Shown in pieces: positions 54,505-63,966 of a stretch of DNA of 64,000 nt. Both the position numbers and the translations under genes were made by a program. Location: positions 1 to 64,000 of the forward strand of contig JBDWAL010000057.1 in assembly GCA_039978895.1 (NCBI GenBank), in the 5' to 3' direction. Within the stretch, counting starts at the first letter, position 1. Each line of letters opens with the position of its first letter. The DNA comes from Aliishimia sp039978895. GTDB taxonomy: Bacteria > Pseudomonadota > Alphaproteobacteria > Rhodobacterales > Rhodobacteraceae. The notes beneath the pieces were generated by a model. The model did no database searches. It saw nothing but the letters and a program-made list of their open reading frames with translations, and had not been told where the DNA came from.

Positions 54505-54568
54505 CAATACTTAGCCAATTGGAAAACTATCTTGACATCATTGATCGATCCCGCCAATACTTAGCCCC
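54505..54568 (+). promoter_or_regulatory. Promoter of the ArsR-SRPBCC pair with 12-base direct repeats
   Basis: TTGACA (54532-54537), 17 bases, then CAATAC (54555-54560) as -10. CAATACTTAGCC occurs twice (54505-54516 and 54555-54566), exactly 50 bases apart; the second copy overlaps the -10 box. The expected transcription start falls at about 54566-54568, immediately before the ATG at 54569, which suggests a leaderless transcript. Confidence 0.6.
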
Positions 54569-54898
54569 ATGACTAACAATCTAAACACCCTCTTTTCAGC
54601 CCTCGCGGACCCAACCCGCCGCGCTGTCGTCGAACACCTCGTGCAAAACCCTGCCCCTGTCGGTGAGTTGCACGCAGCACATGACATGGCGCTGCCCACG
54701 TTCCTCAAACACATCAAAGTCCTTGAGGAAACAGGGCTGGTGCGGTCGCACAAATTGGGTCGCGTTCGCATGGTTCACATCGAGCCCGCATCGCTTCAAC
54801 AGATCGACGATTGGCTAACCCGCCACCGCGCCCTCTGGGAGACGCGCCTCGACAGGCTTTCCAGATTGGCAAACGACATGGATAGGACAAAATCATGA
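54569..54898 (+). CDS. ArsR-family transcriptional regulator
   Basis: A 109-residue winged-helix repressor: LFSALADPTRRAVVEHLVQN at the N-terminus and the recognition helix in LPTFLKHIKVLEETGLV. No Cys or His metal site typical of ArsR/SmtB is present. It belongs to the non-metal ArsR group commonly paired with an SRPBCC protein, here overlapping by four bases. Probably autoregulatory through the direct repeats at its promoter. Confidence 0.9.
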   Translation: MTNNLNTLFSALADPTRRAVVEHLVQNPAPVGELHAAHDMALPTFLKHIKVLEETGLVRSHKLGRVRMVHIEPASLQQIDDWLTRHRALWETRLDRLSRLANDMDRTKS

Positions 54899-55341
54899 CC
54901 ACAGACACGGCCGAATTCAAATTCCAACGCAAATTCACGATCTCACCGGATCAACTTTGGCACCTTGTCACAGATCCTTCTATGCGCGGGCGTTGGAACA
55001 GTCCCAGCGATGATATGACGATGACTTTGGTCTGCTCTGATTTGCGCGCTGGCGGTCTTGAACGTCACCGATGTGGTCCAGAAGCCGCCCCTGAATTCGA
55101 AGTCGAAACCAAGTGGTACTGGCTTGATGCACCGACCAATGCAGCGTTCACAGAAACCGTCGAAGCGGGCGGGGCTTCAGTTGCTACAAGCCTTGTCACC
55201 TATCGGATCACCGCTTTGGACTCCGGTTCAGAATTGCATGTAAACGTGGCCGTATCTTCATTTTGCGGACCAGAAGCGCCAATGGAATTCAGCGCGGGAT
55301 GGGACACGGCTTTGGCCAAACTTGAAGTGCTCGCAAAATAA
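54895..55341 (+). CDS. SRPBCC (AHSA1-type) protein
   Basis: A 148-residue START/Bet v1-like protein of the AHSA1 group: FQRKFTISPDQLWHLVTDPS near the start, MRGRWNSPSDDM, and the closing helix FSAGWDTALAKLEVLAK. The fold has a hydrophobic ligand cavity; the ligand is unknown. It overlaps the arsR gene as ATGA. Confidence 0.88.
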   Translation: MTTDTAEFKFQRKFTISPDQLWHLVTDPSMRGRWNSPSDDMTMTLVCSDLRAGGLERHRCGPEAAPEFEVETKWYWLDAPTNAAFTETVEAGGASVATSLVTYRITALDSGSELHVNVAVSSFCGPEAPMEFSAGWDTALAKLEVLAK

Positions 55342-55497
55342 TCGTCCGCACACCCTTCACGCATCAATCGCGAACCTGCCTCTTGCCAACCCTAGTTCAG
55401 TTTGGTTAGCCTTTTCCCAATAGCCCGCGCCCTTCTACGTCGCATCGAAGTCGCGCATTCCATCAAAGGCAATTGTACCGCGGCTGGCATACGACCC

Positions 55498-56871
55498 ATG
55501 AATATCCGGTTTCTTCTCAATGGAGAACAACAGGAGATCGCCGTCAAAGACGCATCGATCACCTTGCTTGATTGGCTGCGCGAAGACAAAAGACTGACAG
55601 GCACAAAAGAAGGCTGCAATGAAGGCGATTGCGGTGCGTGTTCGGTGATTGTCACCGACGAAGACGGTGCAAAGCCACTGAATGCCTGCATCGTGTTCTT
55701 GCCCCAAATCAACGGCAAAGCAGTGCGGACTGTCGAAGGTATCGCAGCGCCAGATGGCACATTGCACCCGGTGCAGGATGCAATGATCACCAATCACGGC
55801 AGCCAATGTGGTTTTTGCACGCCGGGTTTCATTACGACGATGGCCTGCAATCACCTTAATGATATCACCGATCACGCCACCGCGCTGGCTGGCAACCTGT
55901 GCCGTTGCACCGGCTACGCCCCGATCCTGCGGGCCGCCCAACAGGCCGAAACAAGCCCCGTGCCGCCACATCTTCGCGACCAACCAATACCTTCCGCGAC
56001 ACAAATCGCTCTCGACGATCCACATTGGGTACAACCTGCGACCAGCGCGGACCTCGCAGATTGGTATGTCAAAAACCCAAATGCCACCCTGATTGCAGGC
56101 GCCACGGATGTCGGGCTTTGGGTGACAAAACAATTCCGCGATCTTGGCGCGGTTGCGTTCCTCAATCGATGCGCAGATTTGCGCGGCATCACAGAACATG
56201 ACACCCATTTTGAGATCGGCGCCATGACGACCTTGGCCGATTTAGAACCCATCATGGACCGCGCCCATCCATCATTTGCACAAATGATCCGGCGTTATGG
56301 CTCAGCCCAAGTCCGCGCCGCCGCAACGCTTGGGGGCAATATCGCCAATGGGTCTCCGATAGGTGACGGCCCCCCAGCTTTGATCGCTTTGGACGCCACA
56401 TTGCGGTTACGCAAAGGCGAGGTTTCGCGTGAAATCCCACTAAAAGACTTCTTCATCGCCTATGGCAAACAAGACCGCGCGCCCGGCGAATTCGTGGAGG
56501 CGATCCTTATCCCCAAAGCCCCTCAGGATCGCCTGAAGTGCTACAAACTTTCCAAACGGTTTGACCAAGACATCACCGCAGTATGTGCGTGCCTGTGGAT
56601 CGAAACCGAAGATAACGTCATCACAACAGCACGCATCGCTCTTGGCGGCATGGCAGGAATTCCGCAACGCGCCGCAAATGCGGAAGCCACATTGCTGGGC
56701 CAGCCTTTCAACGCCGAAACGTTCAGAGCCGCGATGACCGCACTAGACAAGGACTTCACCCCACTCAGCGACATGCGCGCGAGCGCACAATACCGCATGC
56801 AAACAGCGCAAAATATGCTGTGGCGCTACTGGCTAGAGGATCAGGGAACTGATGCGCAGGTGCGCACATGA
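55498..56871 (+). CDS. xdhA: Xanthine dehydrogenase small subunit (2Fe-2S/FAD)
   Basis: A 457-residue subunit. Two [2Fe-2S] domains: plant-type CNEGDCGACSV (from about residue 40) and helical QCGFCTPGF with GNLCRCTGYAPIL. The CODH-type FAD-binding domain runs from about residue 185, with NATLIAGATDVGLWVTKQ and AAATLGGNIANGSPIGDGPP. It passes electrons from the Mo site to NAD+. The ATG at 55498 precedes the ferredoxin domain directly; the upstream extension to 55402 is not conserved. Overlaps xdhB. Confidence 0.93.
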   Translation: MNIRFLLNGEQQEIAVKDASITLLDWLREDKRLTGTKEGCNEGDCGACSVIVTDEDGAKPLNACIVFLPQINGKAVRTVEGIAAPDGTLHPVQDAMITNHGSQCGFCTPGFITTMACNHLNDITDHATALAGNLCRCTGYAPILRAAQQAETSPVPPHLRDQPIPSATQIALDDPHWVQPATSADLADWYVKNPNATLIAGATDVGLWVTKQFRDLGAVAFLNRCADLRGITEHDTHFEIGAMTTLADLEPIMDRAHPSFAQMIRRYGSAQVRAAATLGGNIANGSPIGDGPPALIALDATLRLRKGEVSREIPLKDFFIAYGKQDRAPGEFVEAILIPKAPQDRLKCYKLSKRFDQDITAVCACLWIETEDNVITTARIALGGMAGIPQRAANAEATLLGQPFNAETFRAAMTALDKDFTPLSDMRASAQYRMQTAQNMLWRYWLEDQGTDAQVRT

Positions 56872-59180
56872 GTGTTGCCAAGCCCCTGCCCCACGACGCC
56901 GCGCGCCTGCATGTCACTGGCGCCGCTCGGTATGTTGATGACATCCCAACACCCACGGGCACGTTACATCTCGCATTTGGCCTGAGCCCGATTGCATCTG
57001 GGCGAATTGCTTCGCTTGATCTGGAAGCTGTGCGATCCGCGCCCGGCGTCGTACATGTGATGTCTGCGCCAGACCTCAAGCGCGACGCGGATTGCTCACC
57101 TTCAAACCATGACGAACCGCTTTTGGCCAAAGATACTGTTCGCTATGTCGGCCAACCAGTCTTTCTGATTGCCGCAAAGTCCCATCGACAAGCCCGCGCA
57201 GCGGCCCGACTTGCGCAGATCAAATTCGACGAAACGACCCCGGTCCTAACAATCGAAGACGCGCTCGCCAAGGATGACCGTTTTGAAGATGGCCCCCGTG
57301 TCTACGAAAAAGGCAACGCAGACGACGCGATCACAAACGCCCCCCACCAATTGGACGGCACATTTGAAATCGGTGGCCAAGAACATTTCTACCTTGAGGG
57401 CCAAGCAGCCCTTGTTTTGCCGCAAGAAGATGGCGGCGCGCATGTGTTCTCGTCCACCCAGCACCCCACTGAAATCCAACACAAAGTCGCCGAAGCACTT
57501 GGGCAACCTATGCATGCTGTGCGCGTCGAAACACGTCGCATGGGCGGTGGGTTTGGTGGCAAGGAAAGCCAAGGCAATCATCTCGCTATTGCCTGCGCCG
57601 TCATGGCCGAGGCAACCAGCCAACCCTGCAAAATGCGCTATGACCGCGACGATGACTTCGTGATAACGGGAAAACGGCACGACTTTCGCATCGCATATCG
57701 CTGCGGTTTTGACGACACAGGCCGCGTTTTGGGACTTGATTTCACCCATTACACCCGTTGCGGCTGGTCTATGGACTTGTCCCTTCCTGTGGCCGACCGC
57801 GCGATGCTGCATGCCAGCAACGCCTATCATCTTGAACATGTTCGCATTTGCTCACACCGTTTGCGCACCAACACTCAAAGCGCGACGGCCTTTCGCGGAT
57901 TTGGTGGCCCACAGGGCATGTTGGGCATGGAACGCGTCATGGATCACATTGCCCACAGTCTTGAACTTGATCCTGCCGCCGTGCGCATCGCGAACTATTT
58001 CGACTCTACCGCGGCTTCAGCAGCCAAAGGCAAAGGGCGCGAAATCAGCCCGCAGACCACACCCTATGGCCAAGTTGTCGACGGGTTTGAGCTAAACGAG
58101 ATGACAGACACGCTGCTCAAAAGCGCCGATTACACGGCGCGGCGCGCAGAAATAAAAGCCTTCAATGACGCCAACCCTGTCTTGAAGAAAGGCTTGGCCT
58201 TCTCCCCCGTCATGTTCGGTATTTCCTTCACGCTGACACATCTCAACCAAGCGGGCGCGTTGGTGCATGTTTATCAAGACGGCTCAATCCATTTGAACCA
58301 CGGCGGAACGGAAATGGGTCAGGGCTTGTTCCAAAAGATCGCGCAAGTCGCGGCCTCCCGCTTCGGTGTGCCTGTTGAGACGATCAAGATCACCGCGACC
58401 GACACTGGCAAGGTGCCCAACACCTCAGCCACGGCGGCGTCCTCGGGCACTGATTTGAACGGGATGGCTGTGCAAGTTGCCTGCGATACGATCCGCACCC
58501 GAATGGCCGATATGTTGGCGCAAAAACACCAATGTGCCCCTAATGACATCCGTTTTAAGGATGGTCGCGTCTTCGCGCCGAACACCGAATACAGCTTCGC
58601 TGAGGTCGCCAATCTAACATGGCAGGCGCGCATCAGCCTGTCAGCAACGGGGTTTTACAAAACACCAGAGATCGAATGGGACCGGATAAATGGCAAAGGC
58701 CGCCCGTTCTTCTATTTCGCTCATGGTGCGTCTGTGACGGAGGTTTTGCTCGACACTCTTACGGGCGAAAATCGTATCCTGCGCACGGATATTTTGCATG
58801 AAGCGGGTGCGTCGTTAAACCCGGCTTTGGATGTCGGGCAGGTCGAAGGCGGGTATGTCCAAGGTGCGGGCTGGCTCACCATGGAAGAATTGGTTTGGGA
58901 CGCAAAAGGTGCGCTCAAGACCCATGCGCCCTCCACCTACAAAATCCCTGCCTTTGGGGATCAACCTGACACATTCAATGTCGCGCTATGGGATAATTCT
59001 AACCGTGCCGAGACAGTTTACCGCTCTAAGGCTGTTGGTGAACCGCCCTTGATGTTGGGCATTTCCGCCTTCCTCGCCTTGTCTGACGCGGTAGCGGCAA
59101 GTGGCACTGCTTATCCCGATCTGCGCGCCCCCGCGACACCGGAAAACTTGCTGAGCGCAATCCAAAGGGTCCAAACGTGA
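56868..59180 (+). CDS. xdhB: Xanthine dehydrogenase molybdopterin subunit
   Basis: A 770-residue catalytic subunit. Molybdopterin-binding motifs are RRMGGGFGGKESQG, TAFRGFGGPQGM and GGTEMGQGLFQKIAQVAA; the catalytic glutamate lies in KAVGEPPLMLGISAF near the C-terminus. It oxidises hypoxanthine and xanthine to urate. ATGA overlaps with xdhA before it and xdhC after it. Confidence 0.95.
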   Translation: MSVAKPLPHDAARLHVTGAARYVDDIPTPTGTLHLAFGLSPIASGRIASLDLEAVRSAPGVVHVMSAPDLKRDADCSPSNHDEPLLAKDTVRYVGQPVFLIAAKSHRQARAAARLAQIKFDETTPVLTIEDALAKDDRFEDGPRVYEKGNADDAITNAPHQLDGTFEIGGQEHFYLEGQAALVLPQEDGGAHVFSSTQHPTEIQHKVAEALGQPMHAVRVETRRMGGGFGGKESQGNHLAIACAVMAEATSQPCKMRYDRDDDFVITGKRHDFRIAYRCGFDDTGRVLGLDFTHYTRCGWSMDLSLPVADRAMLHASNAYHLEHVRICSHRLRTNTQSATAFRGFGGPQGMLGMERVMDHIAHSLELDPAAVRIANYFDSTAASAAKGKGREISPQTTPYGQVVDGFELNEMTDTLLKSADYTARRAEIKAFNDANPVLKKGLAFSPVMFGISFTLTHLNQAGALVHVYQDGSIHLNHGGTEMGQGLFQKIAQVAASRFGVPVETIKITATDTGKVPNTSATAASSGTDLNGMAVQVACDTIRTRMADMLAQKHQCAPNDIRFKDGRVFAPNTEYSFAEVANLTWQARISLSATGFYKTPEIEWDRINGKGRPFFYFAHGASVTEVLLDTLTGENRILRTDILHEAGASLNPALDVGQVEGGYVQGAGWLTMEELVWDAKGALKTHAPSTYKIPAFGDQPDTFNVALWDNSNRAETVYRSKAVGEPPLMLGISAFLALSDAVAASGTAYPDLRAPATPENLLSAIQRVQT

Positions 59181-59932
59181 ACGATTGGATTACGGTAACT
59201 GTGGTTGACACCAAAGGCTCCACCCCGCGCGAAAGCGGGACCGAAATGCGCATTTTTTCGCACGCTCAGATGGGAACAATTGGTGGCGGGCGTTTGGAAT
59301 TTGAAGCCACCGAAATTGCACGCGATATGCTGGCGCAGGGCAAAACCCAAACCCGTCATAGCTTCCCACTTGGTCCCGGTCTTGGTCAATGTTGCGGCGG
59401 CGCTGTTGTGTTGGACTTCATCGCGGGATCTCAAGGCCGCGCGCCAACCCATGCCCCGCTTTGGGTCTGGGGCGCAGGGCATGTCGGGCGCGCAATCGTG
59501 GCGGTGCTTGCCCCTTTCAAGGACCCCCTGATTACATGGATCGACACATCTCACGCGCGTTTCCCAACCGATATTCCTGATACGGTCTCGCCCTTGATCG
59601 CGGCTGATCCGCTGCGTGTCGTGGCCCACGCCCCAAAGGATGCACATCACCTGATCTTGACTTACAGCCACGATATCGACCTTGCCTTGTGCGATGCGTT
59701 ATTGCGCCATGGGTTTTCAAGTGCGGGCCTGATCGGCTCAACCACCAAATGGACCCGTTTTCGCAAACGTCTGTCTGCTTTGGGCCATTCTGAGACTGAT
59801 ATCGCAGATATTACCTGCCCAATCGGCATACCGTCTTTGGGAAAGCATCCAATGGCCATTGCCGTAGGTATCGCCACGCAGCTATTAAACACAGGGGCAC
59901 CGGCGACGGTGAAAAGGGACGTGATGGCATGA
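59177..59932 (+). CDS. xdhC: Xanthine dehydrogenase accessory protein
   Basis: A 251-residue XdhC, which binds and sulfurates the molybdenum cofactor and inserts it into XdhB. Family motifs are VVDTKGSTPRESGTEM, TIGGGRLEFEATEIA, GLGQCCGGAVVLDF (with the conserved Cys pair) and the Rossmann-like LWVWGAGHVGRAIVA. It overlaps xdhB and the ABC gene. Confidence 0.93.
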   Translation: MNDWITVTVVDTKGSTPRESGTEMRIFSHAQMGTIGGGRLEFEATEIARDMLAQGKTQTRHSFPLGPGLGQCCGGAVVLDFIAGSQGRAPTHAPLWVWGAGHVGRAIVAVLAPFKDPLITWIDTSHARFPTDIPDTVSPLIAADPLRVVAHAPKDAHHLILTYSHDIDLALCDALLRHGFSSAGLIGSTTKWTRFRKRLSALGHSETDIADITCPIGIPSLGKHPMAIAVGIATQLLNTGAPATVKRDVMA

Positions 59933-61446
59933 CGACACCACTGATTTCATTGAACGGGTTGACCAAAGCCTATCCCGGCGTGGTCGCAAACGACACGGTG
60001 TCACTGAACATCGAGACAGGCGAAGTCCATGCTTTGCTGGGCGAAAATGGTGCAGGCAAGTCCACGCTCGTCAAGATGATTTATGGTCTGGTCAAGCCAG
60101 ATTCAGGTGAGATGCAGATGAATGGTGCCGCGTACGCGCCGCCGGAACCCCGCGCGGCACGCCTGTCGGGTGTGGCGATGGTTTTCCAACACTTCTCCTT
60201 GTTTGATGCGTTATCGGTGGCCGAGAATATTGCGTTGGGTATGGAAACACCGCCCAAAATGCGCGACCTTGCGGCCCAAATTCGGGACACATCCGAAACT
60301 TACGGACTGCCCCTGAACCCTGCCGCGCAAGTCGGCGATTTATCCGCCGGTGAGCGCCAACGTGTCGAAATCATCCGCTGCCTGCTGCAAAATCCTAAGC
60401 TGTTGATTATGGACGAGCCGACGTCTGTCCTGACCCCGCAAGAGGTCGAAATCCTGTTCGAAACGTTGCGCAAACTCAGCGCTGAAGGCACCTCGATCCT
60501 TTATATTTCCCACAAACTCGAAGAGATCCGCACCTTGTGTGACGCGGCCACCATATTGCGCGGCGGCAAAGTTGTCGCAACATGCACCCCCGCCGAGACC
60601 ACAGCGCGTGAAATGGCGGAATTGATGGTGGGCGGCGATCTGACAACACCACAAATTCGCGAAGCCAAAAACGGTGAAATCATTTTGACCGCTCGGCATC
60701 TCAGCCTGCCGTCCCCAAGCGCTTTTGGTATGCCCTTGCGCGATATCACGTTACGCGCACGCGCTGGTGAAATCCTCGGCATTGGGGGCGTGGCTGGTAA
60801 TGGACAAGACGAACTGCTTTCGGCCCTTTCAGGTGAGCGGCGCGCGCCACCGGATTCGATCACAATGCAAGGCGTTGATATCAGCCGAGAACCACCCCGA
60901 AAGCGCCGCAAGCGCGGCCTGTTAACCGCCCCCGAAGAACGTTTGGGCCACGCGGCAGCCCCTGACATGTCCTTGATCGAAAACGCGATGCTCACCGGGT
61001 CGATCAGGCAGCGATTGGAACGGATTGGTTTCCTGAACTGGTCGGGGGCTCGCAAATTCGCAGAAATCATCATTGAGAAATTCGATGTGCGCACGCCGGG
61101 TCCACATACGGCAGCCCGCTCGCTGTCGGGTGGGAACTTACAGAAATTCGTCGTCGGCCGGGAAGTCCTGCAAAATCCTAAAATCCTTGTTGTGAACCAA
61201 CCGACATGGGGCGTGGACGCCGCCGCTGCCGCATCCATCCGTCAATCACTGCTTGATTTGGCCGCCAACGGGGCCGCCGTGGTTGTGATCAGCCAAGACC
61301 TTGATGAATTGATGGAAATTGCCCACAGTTTTGCCGCGTTAAACGAAGGGCGCTTGTCAGAACCGCGCGCCACAGCAGGATTGACCATCGAAGATATTGG
61401 CCTGATGCTTGGCGGTGCTCATGGCATGGAGGTCGCGCATGTCTGA
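59929..61446 (+). CDS. Nucleoside/purine-type ABC transporter ATP-binding protein
   Basis: A 505-residue protein with two ABC domains. Domain 1: Walker A GENGAGKSTLVKM, signature LSAGERQRVEIIR and Walker B LLIMDEPTSVLT. Domain 2 has the degenerate P-loop GVAGNGQDELLSALSG with LSGGNLQKFVVGREV and ILVVNQPTWGVD. This matches the RbsA-like ATPases of BmpA/Nup-type nucleoside importers. Directly coupled to xdhC (ATGA), so the likely cargo is a purine or purine nucleoside that feeds XdhAB. Confidence 0.9.
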   Translation: MTTPLISLNGLTKAYPGVVANDTVSLNIETGEVHALLGENGAGKSTLVKMIYGLVKPDSGEMQMNGAAYAPPEPRAARLSGVAMVFQHFSLFDALSVAENIALGMETPPKMRDLAAQIRDTSETYGLPLNPAAQVGDLSAGERQRVEIIRCLLQNPKLLIMDEPTSVLTPQEVEILFETLRKLSAEGTSILYISHKLEEIRTLCDAATILRGGKVVATCTPAETTAREMAELMVGGDLTTPQIREAKNGEIILTARHLSLPSPSAFGMPLRDITLRARAGEILGIGGVAGNGQDELLSALSGERRAPPDSITMQGVDISREPPRKRRKRGLLTAPEERLGHAAAPDMSLIENAMLTGSIRQRLERIGFLNWSGARKFAEIIIEKFDVRTPGPHTAARSLSGGNLQKFVVGREVLQNPKILVVNQPTWGVDAAAAASIRQSLLDLAANGAAVVVISQDLDELMEIAHSFAALNEGRLSEPRATAGLTIEDIGLMLGGAHGMEVAHV

Positions 61447-61528
61447 CTTCTTTTGCAATTCGCTTTGCCAGATAACCTGTCAGGCTCTGCGCACAGCCCC
61501 GGCGCTTACAAAAAGAATACCCTTATGA
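61439..61528 (+). CDS. Possible 29-residue ORF bridging two ABC genes
   Basis: An ATG at 61439 overlaps the ATPase stop (61444-61446) and opens a frame beginning MSDFFCNSLCQITCQ and ending KRIPL. Its TGA (61526-61528) overlaps the permease ATG (61525) as ATGA. It thus fills the only gap in a chain of overlapping genes. It may be a coupling ORF that carries ribosomes to the permease, whose own ribosome binding site is weak. Cys-rich, no known family. Confidence 0.4.
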   Translation: MSDFFCNSLCQITCQALRTAPALTKRIPL

Positions 61529-62607
61529 TCAGCTTGGAAAAACGCCCCCAACCGTCACGCGCGTGGTCGCTTGGCACGCCTTTGCTGGCTGTGCTCGCCA
61601 CGCTGATCTTTGGTGGTTTGCTGTTTGCAGCCCTTGGCAAAGATCCAGTCGAGGCCCTGCGCCTGATCTTTTGGGAACCGATTTTTGGCAAGAACGCCTT
61701 CTTTTATCGCCCACAACTTCTGATCAAAGGCGCGCCGCTTGTCCTTATCGCTATTGGCCTGTCGCTTGGTTTCAAGGCAGGTATTTGGAACATCGGCGCG
61801 GAAGGGCAATATATAATCGGCGCGCTTTTTGGCGCGGGCACGGCGCTAGCAGTCTACCCAACAGAGGCGACTTGGCTGTTTCCAGCAATGATTGCCATGG
61901 GCGCCCTAGGGGGCCTGCTTTGGGGGCTCATTCCCGCGATCCTCAAGGTGAAATTTGGCACCAATGAAATTCTTGTTTCGTTGATGATGGTCTACATCGC
62001 CCAAGAAATCCTGTCCTCTATGGCTTTGGGGGCTATGAAAAATCCAGAAGGCTTTGGCTTTCCCGGATCGCGCAATCTGCAACAATACCCCTCTGCGCAT
62101 AATGCTGAAATCATCGCGGGCTCGGGTATGCATTGGGGCGTTGTCGCAGCTTTGATTGCGGTGATCTTCGCGTACATCTTGCTAACCAAGCACCGCCTTG
62201 GATTTGCAATTCGCGTCACAGGTGAAGCCCCACGCGCCGCCGCGTTTTCGGGTGTCAGCCCCAACCGTCTGGTTCTATTTTGCCTTGGCCTTTCCGGCGC
62301 ACTTGCTGGTTTGGCTGGCATGTTCGAGGTGGCAGGCCCCGCAGGTCAGATCACGATTGAGTTCAACACAGGCTATGGCTTCACAGCGATCATCGTCGCC
62401 TTCCTTGGCCGCCTACATCCGATCGGCATCGTGCTTGCTGGCTTGCTTATGGCGCTCACTTATATCGGCGGCGATATCGCCCAATCACAACTTGGACTGC
62501 CTGCTGCCGCCATCCAAGTCTTCCAAGGTATGCTTTTATTCTTCCTGCTTGCGTTAGATGTGATGACGAATTTCCGCCTGCGAATGGGACGAGGAAAGGC
62601 GACATGA
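61525..62607 (+). CDS. ABC transporter permease (nucleoside type)
   Basis: A 360-residue membrane permease of the BPD_transp_2 family, YufP/NupB-like, with about ten hydrophobic segments. It carries LVLIAIGLSLGFKAGIWNIG with GAEGQY, and GTNEILVSLMMVYIAQ. The ATG at 61525 is chosen because family members begin shortly before this first helix; the frame extends left to 61453 without resemblance. Overlaps the small periplasmic gene as ATGA. Confidence 0.9.
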   Translation: MISLEKRPQPSRAWSLGTPLLAVLATLIFGGLLFAALGKDPVEALRLIFWEPIFGKNAFFYRPQLLIKGAPLVLIAIGLSLGFKAGIWNIGAEGQYIIGALFGAGTALAVYPTEATWLFPAMIAMGALGGLLWGLIPAILKVKFGTNEILVSLMMVYIAQEILSSMALGAMKNPEGFGFPGSRNLQQYPSAHNAEIIAGSGMHWGVVAALIAVIFAYILLTKHRLGFAIRVTGEAPRAAAFSGVSPNRLVLFCLGLSGALAGLAGMFEVAGPAGQITIEFNTGYGFTAIIVAFLGRLHPIGIVLAGLLMALTYIGGDIAQSQLGLPAAAIQVFQGMLLFFLLALDVMTNFRLRMGRGKAT

Positions 62608-63020
62608 TGCGCTGGTTGCTGCTATCCGCGGCTATGCTTGCGTCGCCCGCTTATGCGCAGACATGGCAGTGCCAAAGCGCGCTGGCTCCACAAAGTATAG
62701 AATCTGGTGCAACCAGTTTGCGCATGGTTTTGCACATGTTTGCGCACGGACAGTTTAGGGCCACGCGTCCATACGACAACAATGCCGCCTCAACGACGAC
62801 TTGGTCGTGGCGTGGAAACTGGACCGACATTGAAGGCCAAATCGCCATGATTGGAGCCGCTAAGACAACAGATGATCATCCTATTGTCCACGGAGTTTCC
62901 CCTAGTCGCACACATGAAATCCGCGCGTTCTCAACGCTGGTCGAAGAGGACATGATCGTTTTGAACATGCATGACGGCCGCACTTTATCCCTTGTTCGCT
63001 GCTTCCAGGAGGCCGTGTAA
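62604..63020 (+). CDS. Small periplasmic protein of unknown function in the ABC operon
   Basis: A 138-residue protein with a signal peptide (residues 1-19, ending PAYAQ) and a mature part of about 119 residues containing two cysteines (in TWQCQSAL and LVRCFQEAV) that could form a disulfide. The core includes TTWSWRGNWTDIEGQIAMIG and DDHPIVHGVSPSRTHEIRAF. I do not recognise it. Its position between two permease genes, with overlaps on both sides (ATGA, then TAATG), ties it to the transporter's expression. Confidence 0.75.
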   Translation: MMRWLLLSAAMLASPAYAQTWQCQSALAPQSIESGATSLRMVLHMFAHGQFRATRPYDNNAASTTTWSWRGNWTDIEGQIAMIGAAKTTDDHPIVHGVSPSRTHEIRAFSTLVEEDMIVLNMHDGRTLSLVRCFQEAV

Positions 63021-63940
63021 TGGACCTTTCAGCTATTGATCCTACCCTCCTCGCGGCCGACCTTATGGTGGCGGCCACTGTCATTTTGCTGGCGGCTATT
63101 GGGGAATTGGTCGTCGAGAAAGCCGGGGTTCTAAACCTTGGCGTCGAAGGCATGATGATCATTGGTGCAGTATGCGGTTTCGTCGTATCTGTCGAAACCG
63201 GCTCGCCATATCTGGGCTTTGCTATGGGCGCGGTTGGCGGTGCGGTGCTGTCGTTGCTGTTCGCATTTCTCACACAGGTTGCGCTTGCCAATCAGGTTGC
63301 TTCTGGCCTAGCGCTGACATTGTTTGGCCTTGGAATGTCATCCCTTATTGGCCAATCCTATGTTGGTTTGAAACCGCCACCCACCCCCGATATCAACTTT
63401 GGCGCGCTGACAGATATCCCTGTTCTTGGGCCTATTGTGTTTGGCCATGATGTCATCCTTTACCTTGGTCTCGCACTTGTGGTGCTGATCTGGGCGTTGT
63501 TGAAATACTCACGCATGGGCCTTGTGCTTAAAGCGGTTGGTGAAAACCACGAAGCCGCCCATGCGCTTGGTTACAATGTTGTCCGCATCCGCGTCCTTGC
63601 GATTATGTTTGGTGGCGCGTGTGCAGGTTTGGGTGGTGCGTACCTATCATTGGTACGTGTGCCACAATGGACAGAAGGCATGACTGCGGGCGTGGGCTGG
63701 ATTGCTCTCGCATTGGTGGTGTTTGCCAGCTGGAAACCGGGCCGTGTTCTGCTTGGGGCCTACTTATTTGGCGGGATTACTCTTTTGCAATTCCAATTGC
63801 AGGGCGCAGGCGTTGCGATCCCGGTCGAGTATCTGGCAATGTCGCCCTATGTGATCACGATTCTGGTGCTCGTACTACTCTCAGCGGACAAAACGCAGGC
63901 CCCTGCCTCGCTAGGCCGCACTTTTCATGCGTCACAATAG
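63020..63940 (+). CDS. ABC transporter permease (nucleoside type)
   Basis: A 306-residue membrane permease, YufQ/NupC-like, the second half of the channel. It has about eight hydrophobic segments, KAGVLNLGVEGMMIIGAVCG at the coupling region, GLKPPPTPDINFGAL and GVAIPVEYLAMSPYVITILV. It starts one base inside the stop of the small periplasmic gene and lies 26 bases before the next gene. Confidence 0.92.
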   Translation: MDLSAIDPTLLAADLMVAATVILLAAIGELVVEKAGVLNLGVEGMMIIGAVCGFVVSVETGSPYLGFAMGAVGGAVLSLLFAFLTQVALANQVASGLALTLFGLGMSSLIGQSYVGLKPPPTPDINFGALTDIPVLGPIVFGHDVILYLGLALVVLIWALLKYSRMGLVLKAVGENHEAAHALGYNVVRIRVLAIMFGGACAGLGGAYLSLVRVPQWTEGMTAGVGWIALALVVFASWKPGRVLLGAYLFGGITLLQFQLQGAGVAIPVEYLAMSPYVITILVLVLLSADKTQAPASLGRTFHASQ

Positions 63941-63966
63941 ACGCCAATAAACGGGGAAACTTCTTA

